Source: VYFG01 sp022827325 (GTDB lineage: Bacteria; Pseudomonadota; Gammaproteobacteria; Arenicellales; Poriferihabitantaceae). Taken from it: a stretch of 14,864 nt of DNA. Under the pieces are notes generated by a model, which was not told where the DNA came from, searched no databases, and saw nothing but the letters and a program-made list of their open reading frames with translations. The translations under genes and the position numbers were made by a program. Below are positions 1 to 7,834 of this stretch, one piece after another; within the stretch, counting starts at the first letter, position 1, and each line of letters opens with the position of its first letter. The stretch lies in NCBI GenBank assembly GCA_022827325.1, contig JAJDTE010000109.1, forward strand, positions 1 through 14,864, written 5' to 3'.

Positions 1-136
1 CCTGTACTGCCAGGCCAACCGCCGCTGCGCCCACACCTTCGTGGTGCTGAAATGGCTCGGTTTCGACAGGGTCCGGTCCTATGCGGGCTCCTGGTCGGAA
101 TGGGGCAACGCCGACGACACGCCCATCGAGCACTAG
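1..136 (+). CDS. Rhodanese-family sulfurtransferase, C-terminal fragment (5' end outside window)
   Basis: The window opens inside this gene; codons are in frame from base 2 and end at TAG 134-136, giving 44 residues. The fragment starts with LYCQANRRCAHT, the active-site loop of a rhodanese domain: the first Cys is the expected persulfide-carrying residue and the C-x4-R spacing fits. It ends with GSWSEWGNADDTPIEH, which matches the C-terminus of two-domain thiosulfate/3-mercaptopyruvate sulfurtransferases. Such enzymes move sulfane sulfur from thiosulfate or mercaptopyruvate to an acceptor such as cyanide or a thiol. The true donor, the length of the protein and the presence of an N-terminal inactive domain cannot be judged here. 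It precedes the lyase gene on the same strand by about 155 bases, a gap with GC-rich inverted repeats but no convincing terminator. Confidence 0.85.
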   Translation, partial: LYCQANRRCAHTFVVLKWLGFDRVRSYAGSWSEWGNADDTPIEH

Positions 137-292
137 GCCGGTCCCCTGCCGCGCGCACCGGACTTCCAGCTGGCCCTCCGGGGCATGGTGCCGGTCGAGT
201 GCATGGCATGTCCCGGGCCCCCGGCACCCGGCCGGGATACGCGCGGGATTGTCTGTTATCCTCCACTCCCCGTTTTCCGGTATCCCGATTCA

Positions 293-1207
293 ATGCCTGT
301 ACATCAGCGCCTGCGAGGCGTGATCACGCCGATCCTGACACCGTTCAATGACGATCTCGGCCTGGCCCCGGATCTCTATCTGGAGCACGCTCGCTGGCTG
401 CTGGATCAGGGCATCCATTACCTGTCCCCGTTCGGCACCACGGGTGAAGCCCTCAGCATGGCGCATCGGGAGCGTCTTGACGCAGTGGATGCGCTGATCG
501 ACGGCGGCATCGACCCGGCCAGGCTGATGCCGGGAACCGGTCTTTGCAACTTGCCGGAAACCCTGGAACTCACCCGCCACGCGGTGGAGCGGGGCTGTGC
601 CGCTGTCATGACCCTGCCGCCCTTCTTCTACAAGAACGCGGACGATGCAGGGCTCCATGCGTATTTCGACCGCCTGATTCACACCATCGACGATCCCGGC
701 CTCAGGCTCTGCCTTTATCATATTCCCCCCATGGCCGGTATCGGATTTTCCCCGGAACTGGCAGGCCGTCTCGCCGCGGAGTTCCCGGACGTGGTGGTTG
801 CCTACAAGGACAGTTCCGGGGATTTTGAAAACACCCTGGCCGTGATGCGGGCGGCGCCCTCGCTGTCCGTCTTCCCCGGAGCGGAAACGTATCTCATGGT
901 TGCCATGGAAGCCGGCGGCGCCGGTTGCATATCGGCCACCTGCAACGTCAACCCCGCCGCCATCCGCGAGGTCTTCGATCTCATTGCCGGCGAAGGGGAC
1001 GGAGATCTTTCCCGGGCCGACCGGGCCATGCGGGAACTGCGCAGTTGCATCGAGGGATATGCGCCCATCCCGGCGATGAAGGGCCTGCTGGCTGCAGGGC
1101 GCGGAGAGCCGCGCTGGCGCAATGTCAGGCCGCCGCTCTTGGTTTCATCGGCGGACCAGACGACCGGGTTGTTGGGTACCCTGGGAGACGCCCTGCGGCC
1201 GTTGTAG
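293..1207 (+). CDS. DapA/NAL-superfamily class I aldolase/lyase (dihydrodipicolinate synthase-like, probably not DapA)
   Basis: The 304-residue product has the normal length for the pyruvate-dependent Schiff-base aldolase superfamily (DapA, N-acetylneuraminate lyase, KDG aldolase). Visible marks are the GTTGE motif at residues 48-52, the Tyr of LYHIPP (Tyr142) and the Schiff-base lysine Lys172 in AYKDSSGD. The start at 293 gives the family-typical opening RGVITPILTPF; earlier in-frame ATGs at 185 and 203 add a Pro/Cys-rich stretch unlike the family. No strong ribosome-binding site precedes it. Two features argue against true dihydrodipicolinate synthase: the Arg that binds the aspartate-semialdehyde carboxylate (YNVPxRT in DapA) is Met147 here, and the DapA Tyr-Tyr pair is Phe111-Phe112. 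The protein more likely acts on another 2-oxo acid such as a sugar acid. The substrate is unknown. The enzyme is expected to be cytoplasmic. Confidence 0.88.
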   Translation: MPVHQRLRGVITPILTPFNDDLGLAPDLYLEHARWLLDQGIHYLSPFGTTGEALSMAHRERLDAVDALIDGGIDPARLMPGTGLCNLPETLELTRHAVERGCAAVMTLPPFFYKNADDAGLHAYFDRLIHTIDDPGLRLCLYHIPPMAGIGFSPELAGRLAAEFPDVVVAYKDSSGDFENTLAVMRAAPSLSVFPGAETYLMVAMEAGGAGCISATCNVNPAAIREVFDLIAGEGDGDLSRADRAMRELRSCIEGYAPIPAMKGLLAAGRGEPRWRNVRPPLLVSSADQTTGLLGTLGDALRPL

Positions 1208-1280
1208 GAGCGCAGCAGCGCCCGTCGGGACGGTTGTCCGAACCGTGTCTGGTGCGACGGACGGCGTCCGGACAACGGGG
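1204..1280. repeat. REP-like palindromic element overlapping the lyase stop codon
   Basis: The sequence GTAGGAGCGCAGCAGCGCCC begins at 1204 inside the lyase stop codon region and resembles the head of gammaproteobacterial REP elements (GTAGGAGCG followed by a palindrome). GCGC at 1210-1213 pairs with GCGC at 1218-1221. A second structure follows: GTTGTCCG at 1233-1240 is perfectly complementary to CGGACAAC at 1269-1276, and a small hairpin CGGAC/GTCCG lies at 1258-1270. A T5 run at 1289-1293 lies a little downstream, so the region might also end transcription of the lyase gene. The REP assignment rests on resemblance only; a second similar head is at 14830. Confidence 0.45.
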
Positions 1281-1821
1281 GATCACCGTTTTTGCCTGAC
1301 CTTCCACGAACCGGTGTTCGGTATCGTCTGGAAATTCATCTGACCGCAATCCCCAAACAGGATATAAAAATTCCAGTTGAACCTTGTTTTGGAGGGATTT
1401 TTCTTGTTTTGTTCCTGATGCGACACACTATGTCCTGATCCGGTAATGAATATCGGGAATCGTTGCAGCTTATGGAAGGCCTGCGGGCGCACAGGGGGTG
1501 CAGGCATGATCATGAATCAATCGTTTACGGATCGGTAATCATCGTTTGCCCGTTTGGTATGTAGCTTGATCTGCAACGGGAATATGGCGCCGGCCGCTTC
1601 CGTCTGCCGATTTGCCATCAACCGGTAAATGATTAATAATGGAACCGCAAAAACACCGTACCTTTCCCGCATCGCCGTTGGCGAAACCCGGTGGCTGGTA
1701 TGGGTATGAGTCATGTATTGCAACTGATACTGTCGTAGACGGTACGCATGCAGTTTCCCAATTAACCAACCAGATGAATCAACTGCTCATCCAGTAAAAC
1801 ACAATAGGAGTATCAACTGTT
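1208..1821. other. 614-base non-coding leader region upstream of the ABC transporter operon
   Basis: I see no credible gene here; open frames on both strands lack family-like sequence. Composition is clearly more A/T-rich than the flanking genes. Small symmetric elements are visible: the perfect 10-bp palindrome CATGATCATG at 1505-1514, and a near-perfect inverted repeat TACTGTC/GACGGTA at 1728-1734 and 1738-1744. Either could be a regulator site, but no regulator is known for them. A promoter candidate is listed separately. The region ends with the ribosome-binding site TAGGAG at 1805-1810 ahead of ATG 1822. Confidence 0.6.
1612..1640 (+). promoter_or_regulatory. Candidate sigma70 promoter for the ABC transporter operon
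   Basis: TTGCCA at 1612-1617 (5 of 6 consensus) is followed after exactly 17 bases by AATAAT at 1635-1640 (5 of 6). It lies in the most A/T-rich part of the gap. Transcription would begin near 1647 and leave about 175 untranslated bases before ATG 1822. This is a pattern match only. Confidence 0.45.
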
Positions 1822-3453
1822 ATGAACGATAAAGTCACACCAAAATTCAAACCCGGGGAACCAGGGTATTCCGATCTGTCGGCCTACGACAAGGGCCTGG
1901 TCGAGAAAGCCGTCAGGGGCGGACACAGCCGCCGCGACGTGCTGAAGCTGATGGCGGTGACGGGCGTATCCCTGGCCACGGCGCAGAACCTGCTGGCCAC
2001 GGGCGGCCGGGCCATGGCGATGACCCCGAAAAAAGGCGGTTTCGTGCGGATGGCCTCGAACCTTCACGGACCGGACGACCAGCTCGACCCGCCGCTGTTC
2101 ACCTCCACAATCGATTACACCCGTGGCCGGGCGACCTACAACAGCCTGGTTCAGCACAACGATGATCTGACCACGCGGGGGGACCTGGCGGATACCGTCG
2201 AGCCGAACGCGGATGCGTCCGAGTGGACCCTCAAGCTGCGCAAGGGCGTGGAGTTCCATGACGGCACGCCGTTCACAGCGGACGACGTGATCTACAGCAT
2301 GAACCGTCACATGGGTGACGACTCCACCTCCGTGATCAAGTCGGTGCTGGCATCGATCCAGGAATGGAAGAAGGTGGGTTCCCACGAGGTCAAGTGTATT
2401 CTGAACACGCCGAATGCTGACCTGCCGACGCTGCTCGGACTGTTCCAGACCAAGATTGTCAAGAACGGAACCACCGGCGACGGCATCGGCACCGGACCCT
2501 ACAAGATGGATTCATTCGAGCCCGGCGTGAAGTCGGTGCATTCCCGGAACGAGAACTACTTCCGTGAGGGTGCCTGGCTGGACGGCATGGAGATCACCGC
2601 CATCACCGATCCGGTGGCCCGGGTCAATGCGCTGATTGCGGGCGATGTCCAGATGTCGACAGTGATCGATCCCAAGGCGTTCCGCCAGATCGAGTCTGCC
2701 GACGGGGTGACGCTGCTGTCCACGCCGGCGGCGCTGCAGGTCGGGATCTGCATTCTCAAGAACACGGCGCCGGGCGAGAACGACGACTTCGTCAAGGGCA
2801 TGCAGTACATCATGGACCGTGAGCGCATCGTCAAGCGGATTCTCAAGGGCAAGGGGACGTTGGGCAACGACACGCCGGTCTCATCCGCCCACGGACCGGA
2901 TTTCTGCCACGAGCTGCCGCAGCGCGAGTTCGATCCGGACAAGGCCAAGCACCACTTCGAGAAGTCCGGCTTCAAGACCGCGGAACTGTATGTTGCGCCG
3001 GTCATGGCCGGGATCGAGGATGTCTGCCTGCTGGCCCAGGCCAACTGCGCCAAGATCGGCTTTGACCTGAAGCTGAAGAAGGTGCCCACCGACGGCTACT
3101 GGGGTGCCATCTGGATGAACGAGCCCCTGAACGTGGTCACCTGGAACATGCGGCCCACCGCCCAGTCCCAGATGGCGATCCAGTTCGGCCCCGGTGCGGC
3201 CTGGAACGACACCTACTGGAACAATGACCGGATGGGAGAGCTGTTGCAGGCGGTGCTGTCGGAGACGGATGCCGCTAAGCGACACGCGATGATGTGCGAG
3301 ATGCAGACGCTGATCCACAACGGCAGCGGCATGGTGATCCCGGCATTCTCCAACATCAACGACGGCATTGCCGACAACGTCATGGGCATGCCGAAGGTGC
3401 CGCTGGGCCAGCTCGGTGCCTGTGAATGGCCGGAATTCGTCTGGCTCGCCTGA
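1822..3453 (+). CDS. Peptide/nickel-type ABC transporter substrate-binding protein (SBP_bac_5), Tat-exported
   Basis: The 543-residue product is the solute receptor of the importer encoded downstream. After an unusual hydrophilic N-terminus of about 35 residues comes a twin-arginine signal, SRRDVLKLMAVTGVSLA (Arg37-Arg38), ending in a probable cleavage site after Ala-Met-Ala66, so it should be folded before export to the periplasm. The mature part has the SBP_bac_5 signature VEFHDGTPFTADDVIYSMNR at residues 143-162 and the usual two-lobed length. No lipobox Cys is seen, so it should be soluble. The start at 1822 has TAGGAG 11 bases upstream. The family binds di- and oligopeptides, nickel chelates or opine-like compounds; sequence alone does not say which. 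A terminator directly after the gene suggests it is made in excess over the membrane parts, as is common for binding proteins. Confidence 0.93.
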   Translation: MNDKVTPKFKPGEPGYSDLSAYDKGLVEKAVRGGHSRRDVLKLMAVTGVSLATAQNLLATGGRAMAMTPKKGGFVRMASNLHGPDDQLDPPLFTSTIDYTRGRATYNSLVQHNDDLTTRGDLADTVEPNADASEWTLKLRKGVEFHDGTPFTADDVIYSMNRHMGDDSTSVIKSVLASIQEWKKVGSHEVKCILNTPNADLPTLLGLFQTKIVKNGTTGDGIGTGPYKMDSFEPGVKSVHSRNENYFREGAWLDGMEITAITDPVARVNALIAGDVQMSTVIDPKAFRQIESADGVTLLSTPAALQVGICILKNTAPGENDDFVKGMQYIMDRERIVKRILKGKGTLGNDTPVSSAHGPDFCHELPQREFDPDKAKHHFEKSGFKTAELYVAPVMAGIEDVCLLAQANCAKIGFDLKLKKVPTDGYWGAIWMNEPLNVVTWNMRPTAQSQMAIQFGPGAAWNDTYWNNDRMGELLQAVLSETDAAKRHAMMCEMQTLIHNGSGMVIPAFSNINDGIADNVMGMPKVPLGQLGACEWPEFVWLA

Positions 3454-3488
3454 TGCATCGGCCGTAGGTCTTCGCAAGGCAATTCGGG

Positions 3489-3525
3489 GAGGCCTGCATT
3501 GGTTTCAGTGCAGGCCTCTTTGTTT
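3489..3525 (+). terminator. Rho-independent terminator/attenuator between binding protein and permease genes
   Basis: A perfect 10-bp stem, GAGGCCTGCA (3489-3498) with TGCAGGCCTC (3509-3518), encloses a 10-base loop and is followed by TTTGTTT. It sits 35 bases after the binding-protein stop and 44 bases before the first permease gene. Because the downstream genes continue on the same strand with no clear promoter of their own, it probably acts as a partial terminator that lowers permease and ATPase expression. Confidence 0.88.
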
Positions 3526-3569
3526 ACTCAACCGGGACAGGAAAGCCCTAGCTCACGAGGAACAGAACA

Positions 3570-4520
3570 ATGATGATGCAAATGGCTTTGCGCCGGGTCT
3601 GGATTGGCATAGCCACCATGTTCGTGGTCTCGGTGATCGTATTCATCATGACCAGCATACTGCCCGGCGATGTGGCGCAGATCGTGCTGGGCCAGAGTGC
3701 GACCCCGGAAACCCTGGCGGTGCTGCGCAGGGAACTCGGGCTTGACCAGCCGGCCTACATCCGCTATTTCCAGTGGCTGGGCGACATGGCGACCGGCGAC
3801 CTCGGCACTTCCAAGGCCGGCGGCGCGGCCATCGCCGACCTGATCGGCGGACGCTTCGCGAATACCATGGTGCTGGCCGGACTGGTGGCGCTGATTTCCA
3901 TCCCGATCTCAATCTTCCTCGGGCTTTGGGCCGCCATGCATCCCGGCACCTGGCTGGACCGTACGGTCACGTTCGGCACCCTGTCCACGATTTCCGTGCC
4001 CGAGTTCTTCATCGCCACCCTGATGGTGCTGATTCTCGCGGTCAACCTGCACTGGCTGCCGTCCACGGCCATGTTGCGCGACAACATGACCTTTCTGGAA
4101 TTCATGCGGGGCATGGCGATGCCCATCATTACCCTGGTGATCGTGGTGTCGGCACAGATGATCCGCATGACCCGGGCCGGCATCCTGAACGTGATGAGTT
4201 CCCCCTACATCGAAATGGCGATCCTCAAGGGGGTCCCCAGGCGGAGAATCATCCTGCGCCACGCGTTTTACAATGCCATCGGCCCGATCATCAACGTCAT
4301 CGCGCTGAACCTGGCCTACCTCGTCAGCGGCGTGGTGATCGTGGAAACCATTTTTGCCTATCCGGGCCTTGCCAAGCTGATGATCGACGGGGTCCAGACC
4401 CGGGATCTGCCCCTGGTGCAGGCCTGTGCCATGATCTTCTGTGGCACCTACGTGCTCCTGATACTGGTTGCGGACATCGGATCCATCGTATCCAACCCGC
4501 GTCTTCGTCACCCGAAGTAA
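3570..4520 (+). CDS. ABC transporter permease, DppB/OppB-like
   Basis: The 316-residue inner-membrane protein has about six hydrophobic helices (near residues 10-31, 100-122, 139-160, 184-206, 241-262 and 284-305). The long periplasmic loop after helix 1, starting LPGDVAQIVLGQSATPE, is typical of DppB/OppB proteins. The cytoplasmic EAA coupling loop lies at residues 213-236 (YIEMAILKGVPRRRIILRHA), where the ATPase docks. It would form the translocation pore with the next gene's product. The start at 3570 opens a run ATGATGATG with ACGAGGA 9 bases upstream; starting at the second or third ATG is equally possible. It follows the terminator at 3489-3525 and precedes the second permease gene by 13 bases. 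Confidence 0.93.
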   Translation: MMMQMALRRVWIGIATMFVVSVIVFIMTSILPGDVAQIVLGQSATPETLAVLRRELGLDQPAYIRYFQWLGDMATGDLGTSKAGGAAIADLIGGRFANTMVLAGLVALISIPISIFLGLWAAMHPGTWLDRTVTFGTLSTISVPEFFIATLMVLILAVNLHWLPSTAMLRDNMTFLEFMRGMAMPIITLVIVVSAQMIRMTRAGILNVMSSPYIEMAILKGVPRRRIILRHAFYNAIGPIINVIALNLAYLVSGVVIVETIFAYPGLAKLMIDGVQTRDLPLVQACAMIFCGTYVLLILVADIGSIVSNPRLRHPK

Positions 4521-4533
4521 GGAGGAAACCGCA

Positions 4534-5475
4534 ATGAGTGAATCAGAGAACAAGAACGGAAACCAGAACGAGGAAGTCGGGCAGGAAGTCATCGAGCAGC
4601 TGGACAAGTTCGACGAACTGCCGGATGCGCCGCCCAAACGAAAGCTCAAGCTGTCCTGGGTCGGGAAGATTTCCACCGCGATCGTGGTCTTCTGGGTGGT
4701 CATCGCGGCCATCGGTCCCTTCATCGCGCCATTCCACGAAATGGACATGGACGGCGACGACAGCTTCCTGGACGCCCACAGCAACGAATACGGCACGTTC
4801 CACCTCGGCACGGACTACCTCGGCCGCGATACGTTCTCCCGGATCATCTGGGGCGCGCGCATGACCATCGGTATTTCCCTGGCCTCCACGATACTCGCCT
4901 ACCTGATCGGCATCACCCTCGGTATCGCCGCGGCGGTGAAGGGCGGCTGGGTGGACATGGGAATCAGTCGGGTCAACGACGCCATACTGGCCCTGCCGTC
5001 GATCATGCTGGGCCTGATCGCCATCGCGGCGTTCGGGTCGTCGATCCCCATCCTGATCATCATCGCGGGGATCATCTACGCCTCCAGCGTGTTCCGCATC
5101 GCCCGGGCCCTTGGCCTGGACATCATGGTGCAGGACTACGTGGAGGCGGCCAAGGTCCGGGGCGAAGGACTGTGGTGGATCATCAAGTCCGAGGTGCTGC
5201 CGAATGCGGCGATGCCGCTGGCGACGGACTTCGGCCTTCGCCTCGTGTTTGTGGTGCTGTTCATTTCCAGCCTGAGCTTCCTCGGTCTTGGCGTGCAGCC
5301 CCCCCAGGCGGACTGGGGCAGCATGGTCCGGGAAAACCTCGCCGGGCTGACCTACAACTCCTGGGCGGCGGTGTGGCCCGCTTTCGCCATTGCCACGTTC
5401 ACCATCGCGATCAACCTGATCGTGGATGACATTTCCGCCAAGTCCGGCGGCAGCCTGGCCAAGAAAATGGTGTAG
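4534..5475 (+). CDS. ABC transporter permease, DppC/OppC-like
   Basis: The 313-residue product is the second pore subunit. Its first 40 or so residues are charged and cytoplasmic, then come the first membrane helix (about 44-66), the OppC-type motif LGTDYLGRDTFSRIIWGAR (91-109), further helices, and the EAA loop DYVEAAKVRGEGLWWIIKSE (201-220). The start at 4534 is set by an excellent ribosome-binding site, AAGGAGGA, that begins inside the stop of the preceding gene and lies 8 bases upstream; an in-frame ATG at 4468 inside the previous gene is less likely. Only four bases separate its stop from the ATPase start, so the genes are surely co-transcribed. The acidic N-terminal extension is longer than in E. 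coli DppC. Confidence 0.93.
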   Translation: MSESENKNGNQNEEVGQEVIEQLDKFDELPDAPPKRKLKLSWVGKISTAIVVFWVVIAAIGPFIAPFHEMDMDGDDSFLDAHSNEYGTFHLGTDYLGRDTFSRIIWGARMTIGISLASTILAYLIGITLGIAAAVKGGWVDMGISRVNDAILALPSIMLGLIAIAAFGSSIPILIIIAGIIYASSVFRIARALGLDIMVQDYVEAAKVRGEGLWWIIKSEVLPNAAMPLATDFGLRLVFVVLFISSLSFLGLGVQPPQADWGSMVRENLAGLTYNSWAAVWPAFAIATFTIAINLIVDDISAKSGGSLAKKMV

Positions 5476-5479
5476 TCCC

Positions 5480-7381
5480 ATGAGCGAACAGCAACTGGAA
5501 AAACTCGTGGAGGTCAAGGACCTCCGGATCAGTGCCTACAACGACGAGAAGGAGGAGATTCCGATCGTCAAGGGAGTCACCTTCGACATCTACAAGGGCC
5601 AGGTCGTGGCCCTGATCGGCGAGTCGGGCTCCGGCAAGACAACGATCTCCCTGGCTTCCCTGTCCTACACCAAGCCCGGACTCGAATTCACGGGCGGCGA
5701 GGTGCTGCTGAACGGAGAGGATGTCCTCACCGCTCCGCCGGCCCGGCAACGCGAGATCCGGGGGGCCAACGTGGCCTACCTGGCGCAAAGCGCAGCGGCC
5801 ACCTTCAATCCGGCCATTACCATCGGTGAACAGGTGACGGAGTCCGCGGTTCTCCATGGCATTCTGACCCAGGAGGAGGCCACCAAGCGGGCGACAGAGC
5901 TGTACCACGCCCTGGAACTGCCGAACCCGGACCGGATCGGAATCCGCTATCCCCACCAGGTCTCGGGCGGCCAGCTGCAACGCCTGATGGCGGCCATGGC
6001 CCTATGCGGGAAGCCGGACCTGATGGTGCTGGACGAACCGACCACCGCCCTCGACGTGACCACCCAGATTGAGGTGCTGAAAGCCTTCAAGAAGGTGATC
6101 CGGGAAGAGAATTCCGCCGCGATCTACGTCACCCACGATCTCGCCGTGGTCGCCCAGATCGCGGATCATATCGTGGTGCTGTACAGCGGTGAGATCATGG
6201 AGCAGGGCAGTGCGGACGAGATCATCAACAATCCCACCCACGCCTACACCAAGCGACTGATGGATGCGGTCCGGCCCAAGCCCGTCGCCGGGCTCGGCAC
6301 CGCCGTCGGCGAGGAGCATGATCGGGAGGTGCCGGCGGTGTCCGTCGACAACATGACCGCCGGCTACGGCGGCATTGTCAATGGCGAACCGGCGATCACC
6401 ATCCTGCGCGACGTATCCGTGGACGTGAAGAACGCCCACGTCGTGGGCGTGATCGGCGAATCCGGTTGCGGCAAGTCCACGCTGGCCCGGGTAATGGCCG
6501 GCATCCTGCCCCAGGCCAGGGGTACGGTGAAGCTGGAAGACCAGGAACTGGAGGGGAGCCTCAATGACCGCAAGCTGGAGGAACTGCAGAAGATCCAGTT
6601 CGTGTTCCAGATGGCGGATACCGCCCTGAACCCGAAGCAGACCATCAGCCAGATCCTGGGCCGGCCGCTGGAGTTCTATCATGGCCTCAAGGGCAAGGAA
6701 AAACACGCCAAGGTGACGGAGATCCTCCAGATGGTGGAATTGCCGCCGGAATTCGCCAGCCGCTATCCCATGGAACTGTCCGGCGGCCAGAAACAGCGGA
6801 TCAACATGGCACGGTCACTGGCCGCCAACCCGGAGGTGCTGCTCTGCGACGAGGTCACGTCCGCCCTGGACAGCATCGTCGGCGCCAACGTGATCAAGCT
6901 GCTGACCGCGCTCAGGGACAAGACCGGGGTGTCGTTCGTGTTCATCAGCCATGACCTGTCCACCGTCGCCTCATTCGCCGACGAGATCGTGGTGCTGTAC
7001 GCCGGCCGCGTGGTGGAGCAGGGACCCACCGACGAAGTCCTGGAGCCGCCGTTCCACCCGTACACCCGGCTGCTCATCAGTTCCGTGCCGGAACTTCGCA
7101 TCGGCTGGCTGGAAGACACCATGCAGAAACGGGAAATGGCGGTCGGCATCGCCAAGGGCGTGGAAATCACGGCGGTCGGCTGCCCGTTCTACAACCGGTG
7201 CCCCATGGGGATCGAGGGAACCTGCGACCAGCAGAGCCCCCCCATCCGGGAACTGGAAGGAGGTCACCAGATCAGCTGCCACCTGACCATAGATGACCTG
7301 AAGGAGGCCGAAAAGCATACCCAGCAGATTCTCCATGGATACGAGAAGCTGGTGGATGCATCCCTGAAACCCCACGGCTGA
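5480..7381 (+). CDS. Fused two-domain peptide ABC transporter ATPase (DppD-DppF-like)
   Basis: The 633-residue cytoplasmic motor carries two complete nucleotide-binding domains that most Dpp/Opp systems make as separate proteins. Domain 1: Walker A GESGSGKT (47-54), signature VSGGQ (161-165), Walker B LMVLDE (181-186), switch His219. Domain 2: Walker A GESGCGKS (326-333), signature LSGGQ (433-437), Walker B VLLCDE (453-458), switch His491. Both halves keep the catalytic Glu, so both sites should hydrolyse ATP. The C-terminal oligopeptide-transporter region has Cys568, Cys574, Cys582 and Cys600, the spacing of the Fe-S-binding motif known from OppD/DppD; only the second half has it. The chosen start at 5480 avoids an 18-residue upstream extension that overlaps the permease gene. 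No strong ribosome-binding site is seen, so translational coupling to the preceding stop four bases away is likely. Confidence 0.95.
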   Translation: MSEQQLEKLVEVKDLRISAYNDEKEEIPIVKGVTFDIYKGQVVALIGESGSGKTTISLASLSYTKPGLEFTGGEVLLNGEDVLTAPPARQREIRGANVAYLAQSAAATFNPAITIGEQVTESAVLHGILTQEEATKRATELYHALELPNPDRIGIRYPHQVSGGQLQRLMAAMALCGKPDLMVLDEPTTALDVTTQIEVLKAFKKVIREENSAAIYVTHDLAVVAQIADHIVVLYSGEIMEQGSADEIINNPTHAYTKRLMDAVRPKPVAGLGTAVGEEHDREVPAVSVDNMTAGYGGIVNGEPAITILRDVSVDVKNAHVVGVIGESGCGKSTLARVMAGILPQARGTVKLEDQELEGSLNDRKLEELQKIQFVFQMADTALNPKQTISQILGRPLEFYHGLKGKEKHAKVTEILQMVELPPEFASRYPMELSGGQKQRINMARSLAANPEVLLCDEVTSALDSIVGANVIKLLTALRDKTGVSFVFISHDLSTVASFADEIVVLYAGRVVEQGPTDEVLEPPFHPYTRLLISSVPELRIGWLEDTMQKREMAVGIAKGVEITAVGCPFYNRCPMGIEGTCDQQSPPIRELEGGHQISCHLTIDDLKEAEKHTQQILHGYEKLVDASLKPHG

Positions 7382-7402
7382 CGGCCTGTAGCGGAGACGA
7401 CA

Positions 7403-7786
7403 ATGAGCAAACACGAAGCGCTGACCAGGATGGGGGTTCAGAACCCTGACGAAATCGCCCGTTACGAGCTGTATTCCGTGGACCACATGGACATACTCCG
7501 CATCATCTACGACCGGCAGAAGGGATCCTTTCTGCCGGTCACCCGGAAGTACCGGTTTCCGCAGCTGAAGAAATCCACCCTGGTGGACAGCGGCACCAGG
7601 GAAACCCGGGTACTGTTCGAGAGCTCCGCGGAACTGCGCGCTGCCGTGGCGGAACTGGACGGCCTGATGAAACAGAGAAAGACCACCTCGGTGGGAAAGG
7701 AGGCGCTGGTCAGCGAGGTGCGCCTCCTGGAAGAGGAGGTTGCGGCGCGGATCAACCACATCAAGTCCCTGCTCGACCAGATGTAG
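7403..7786 (+). CDS. DUF3461-like small protein at the end of the transporter operon
   Basis: The 127-residue product has no signal peptide or membrane helix. Its first half, including GVQNPDEIARYELYS, the run ILRIIYDRQKGSFLP and VDSGTRE, fits my memory of the DUF3461 family of gammaproteobacteria; this is recognition, not a search. Residues 75 to 127 are rich in Glu, Leu, Arg and Lys and look like a long helix or short coiled coil. The start at 7403 has GGAG 6 bases upstream and lies 21 bases after the ATPase stop, so the gene is probably co-transcribed with the transporter. Function is unknown. It converges with the MFS gene; a small hairpin CCCTG/CAGGG at 7828-7840 lies between them without a T run. 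Confidence 0.75.
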   Translation: MSKHEALTRMGVQNPDEIARYELYSVDHMDILRIIYDRQKGSFLPVTRKYRFPQLKKSTLVDSGTRETRVLFESSAELRAAVAELDGLMKQRKTTSVGKEALVSEVRLLEEEVAARINHIKSLLDQM

Positions 7787-7834
7787 GGCGTTCCAGGTCT
7801 CCTTGCGCACGCACGGAGGCGCGCGGGCCCTGCG

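Noticed and set aside
1813..2385. 190-codon open frame on the minus strand across the binding-protein gene
   Set aside because: It lies antisense to a clear SBP_bac_5 gene and is rich in His, Arg, Val and Gly, as expected for the complement of a high-GC gene.
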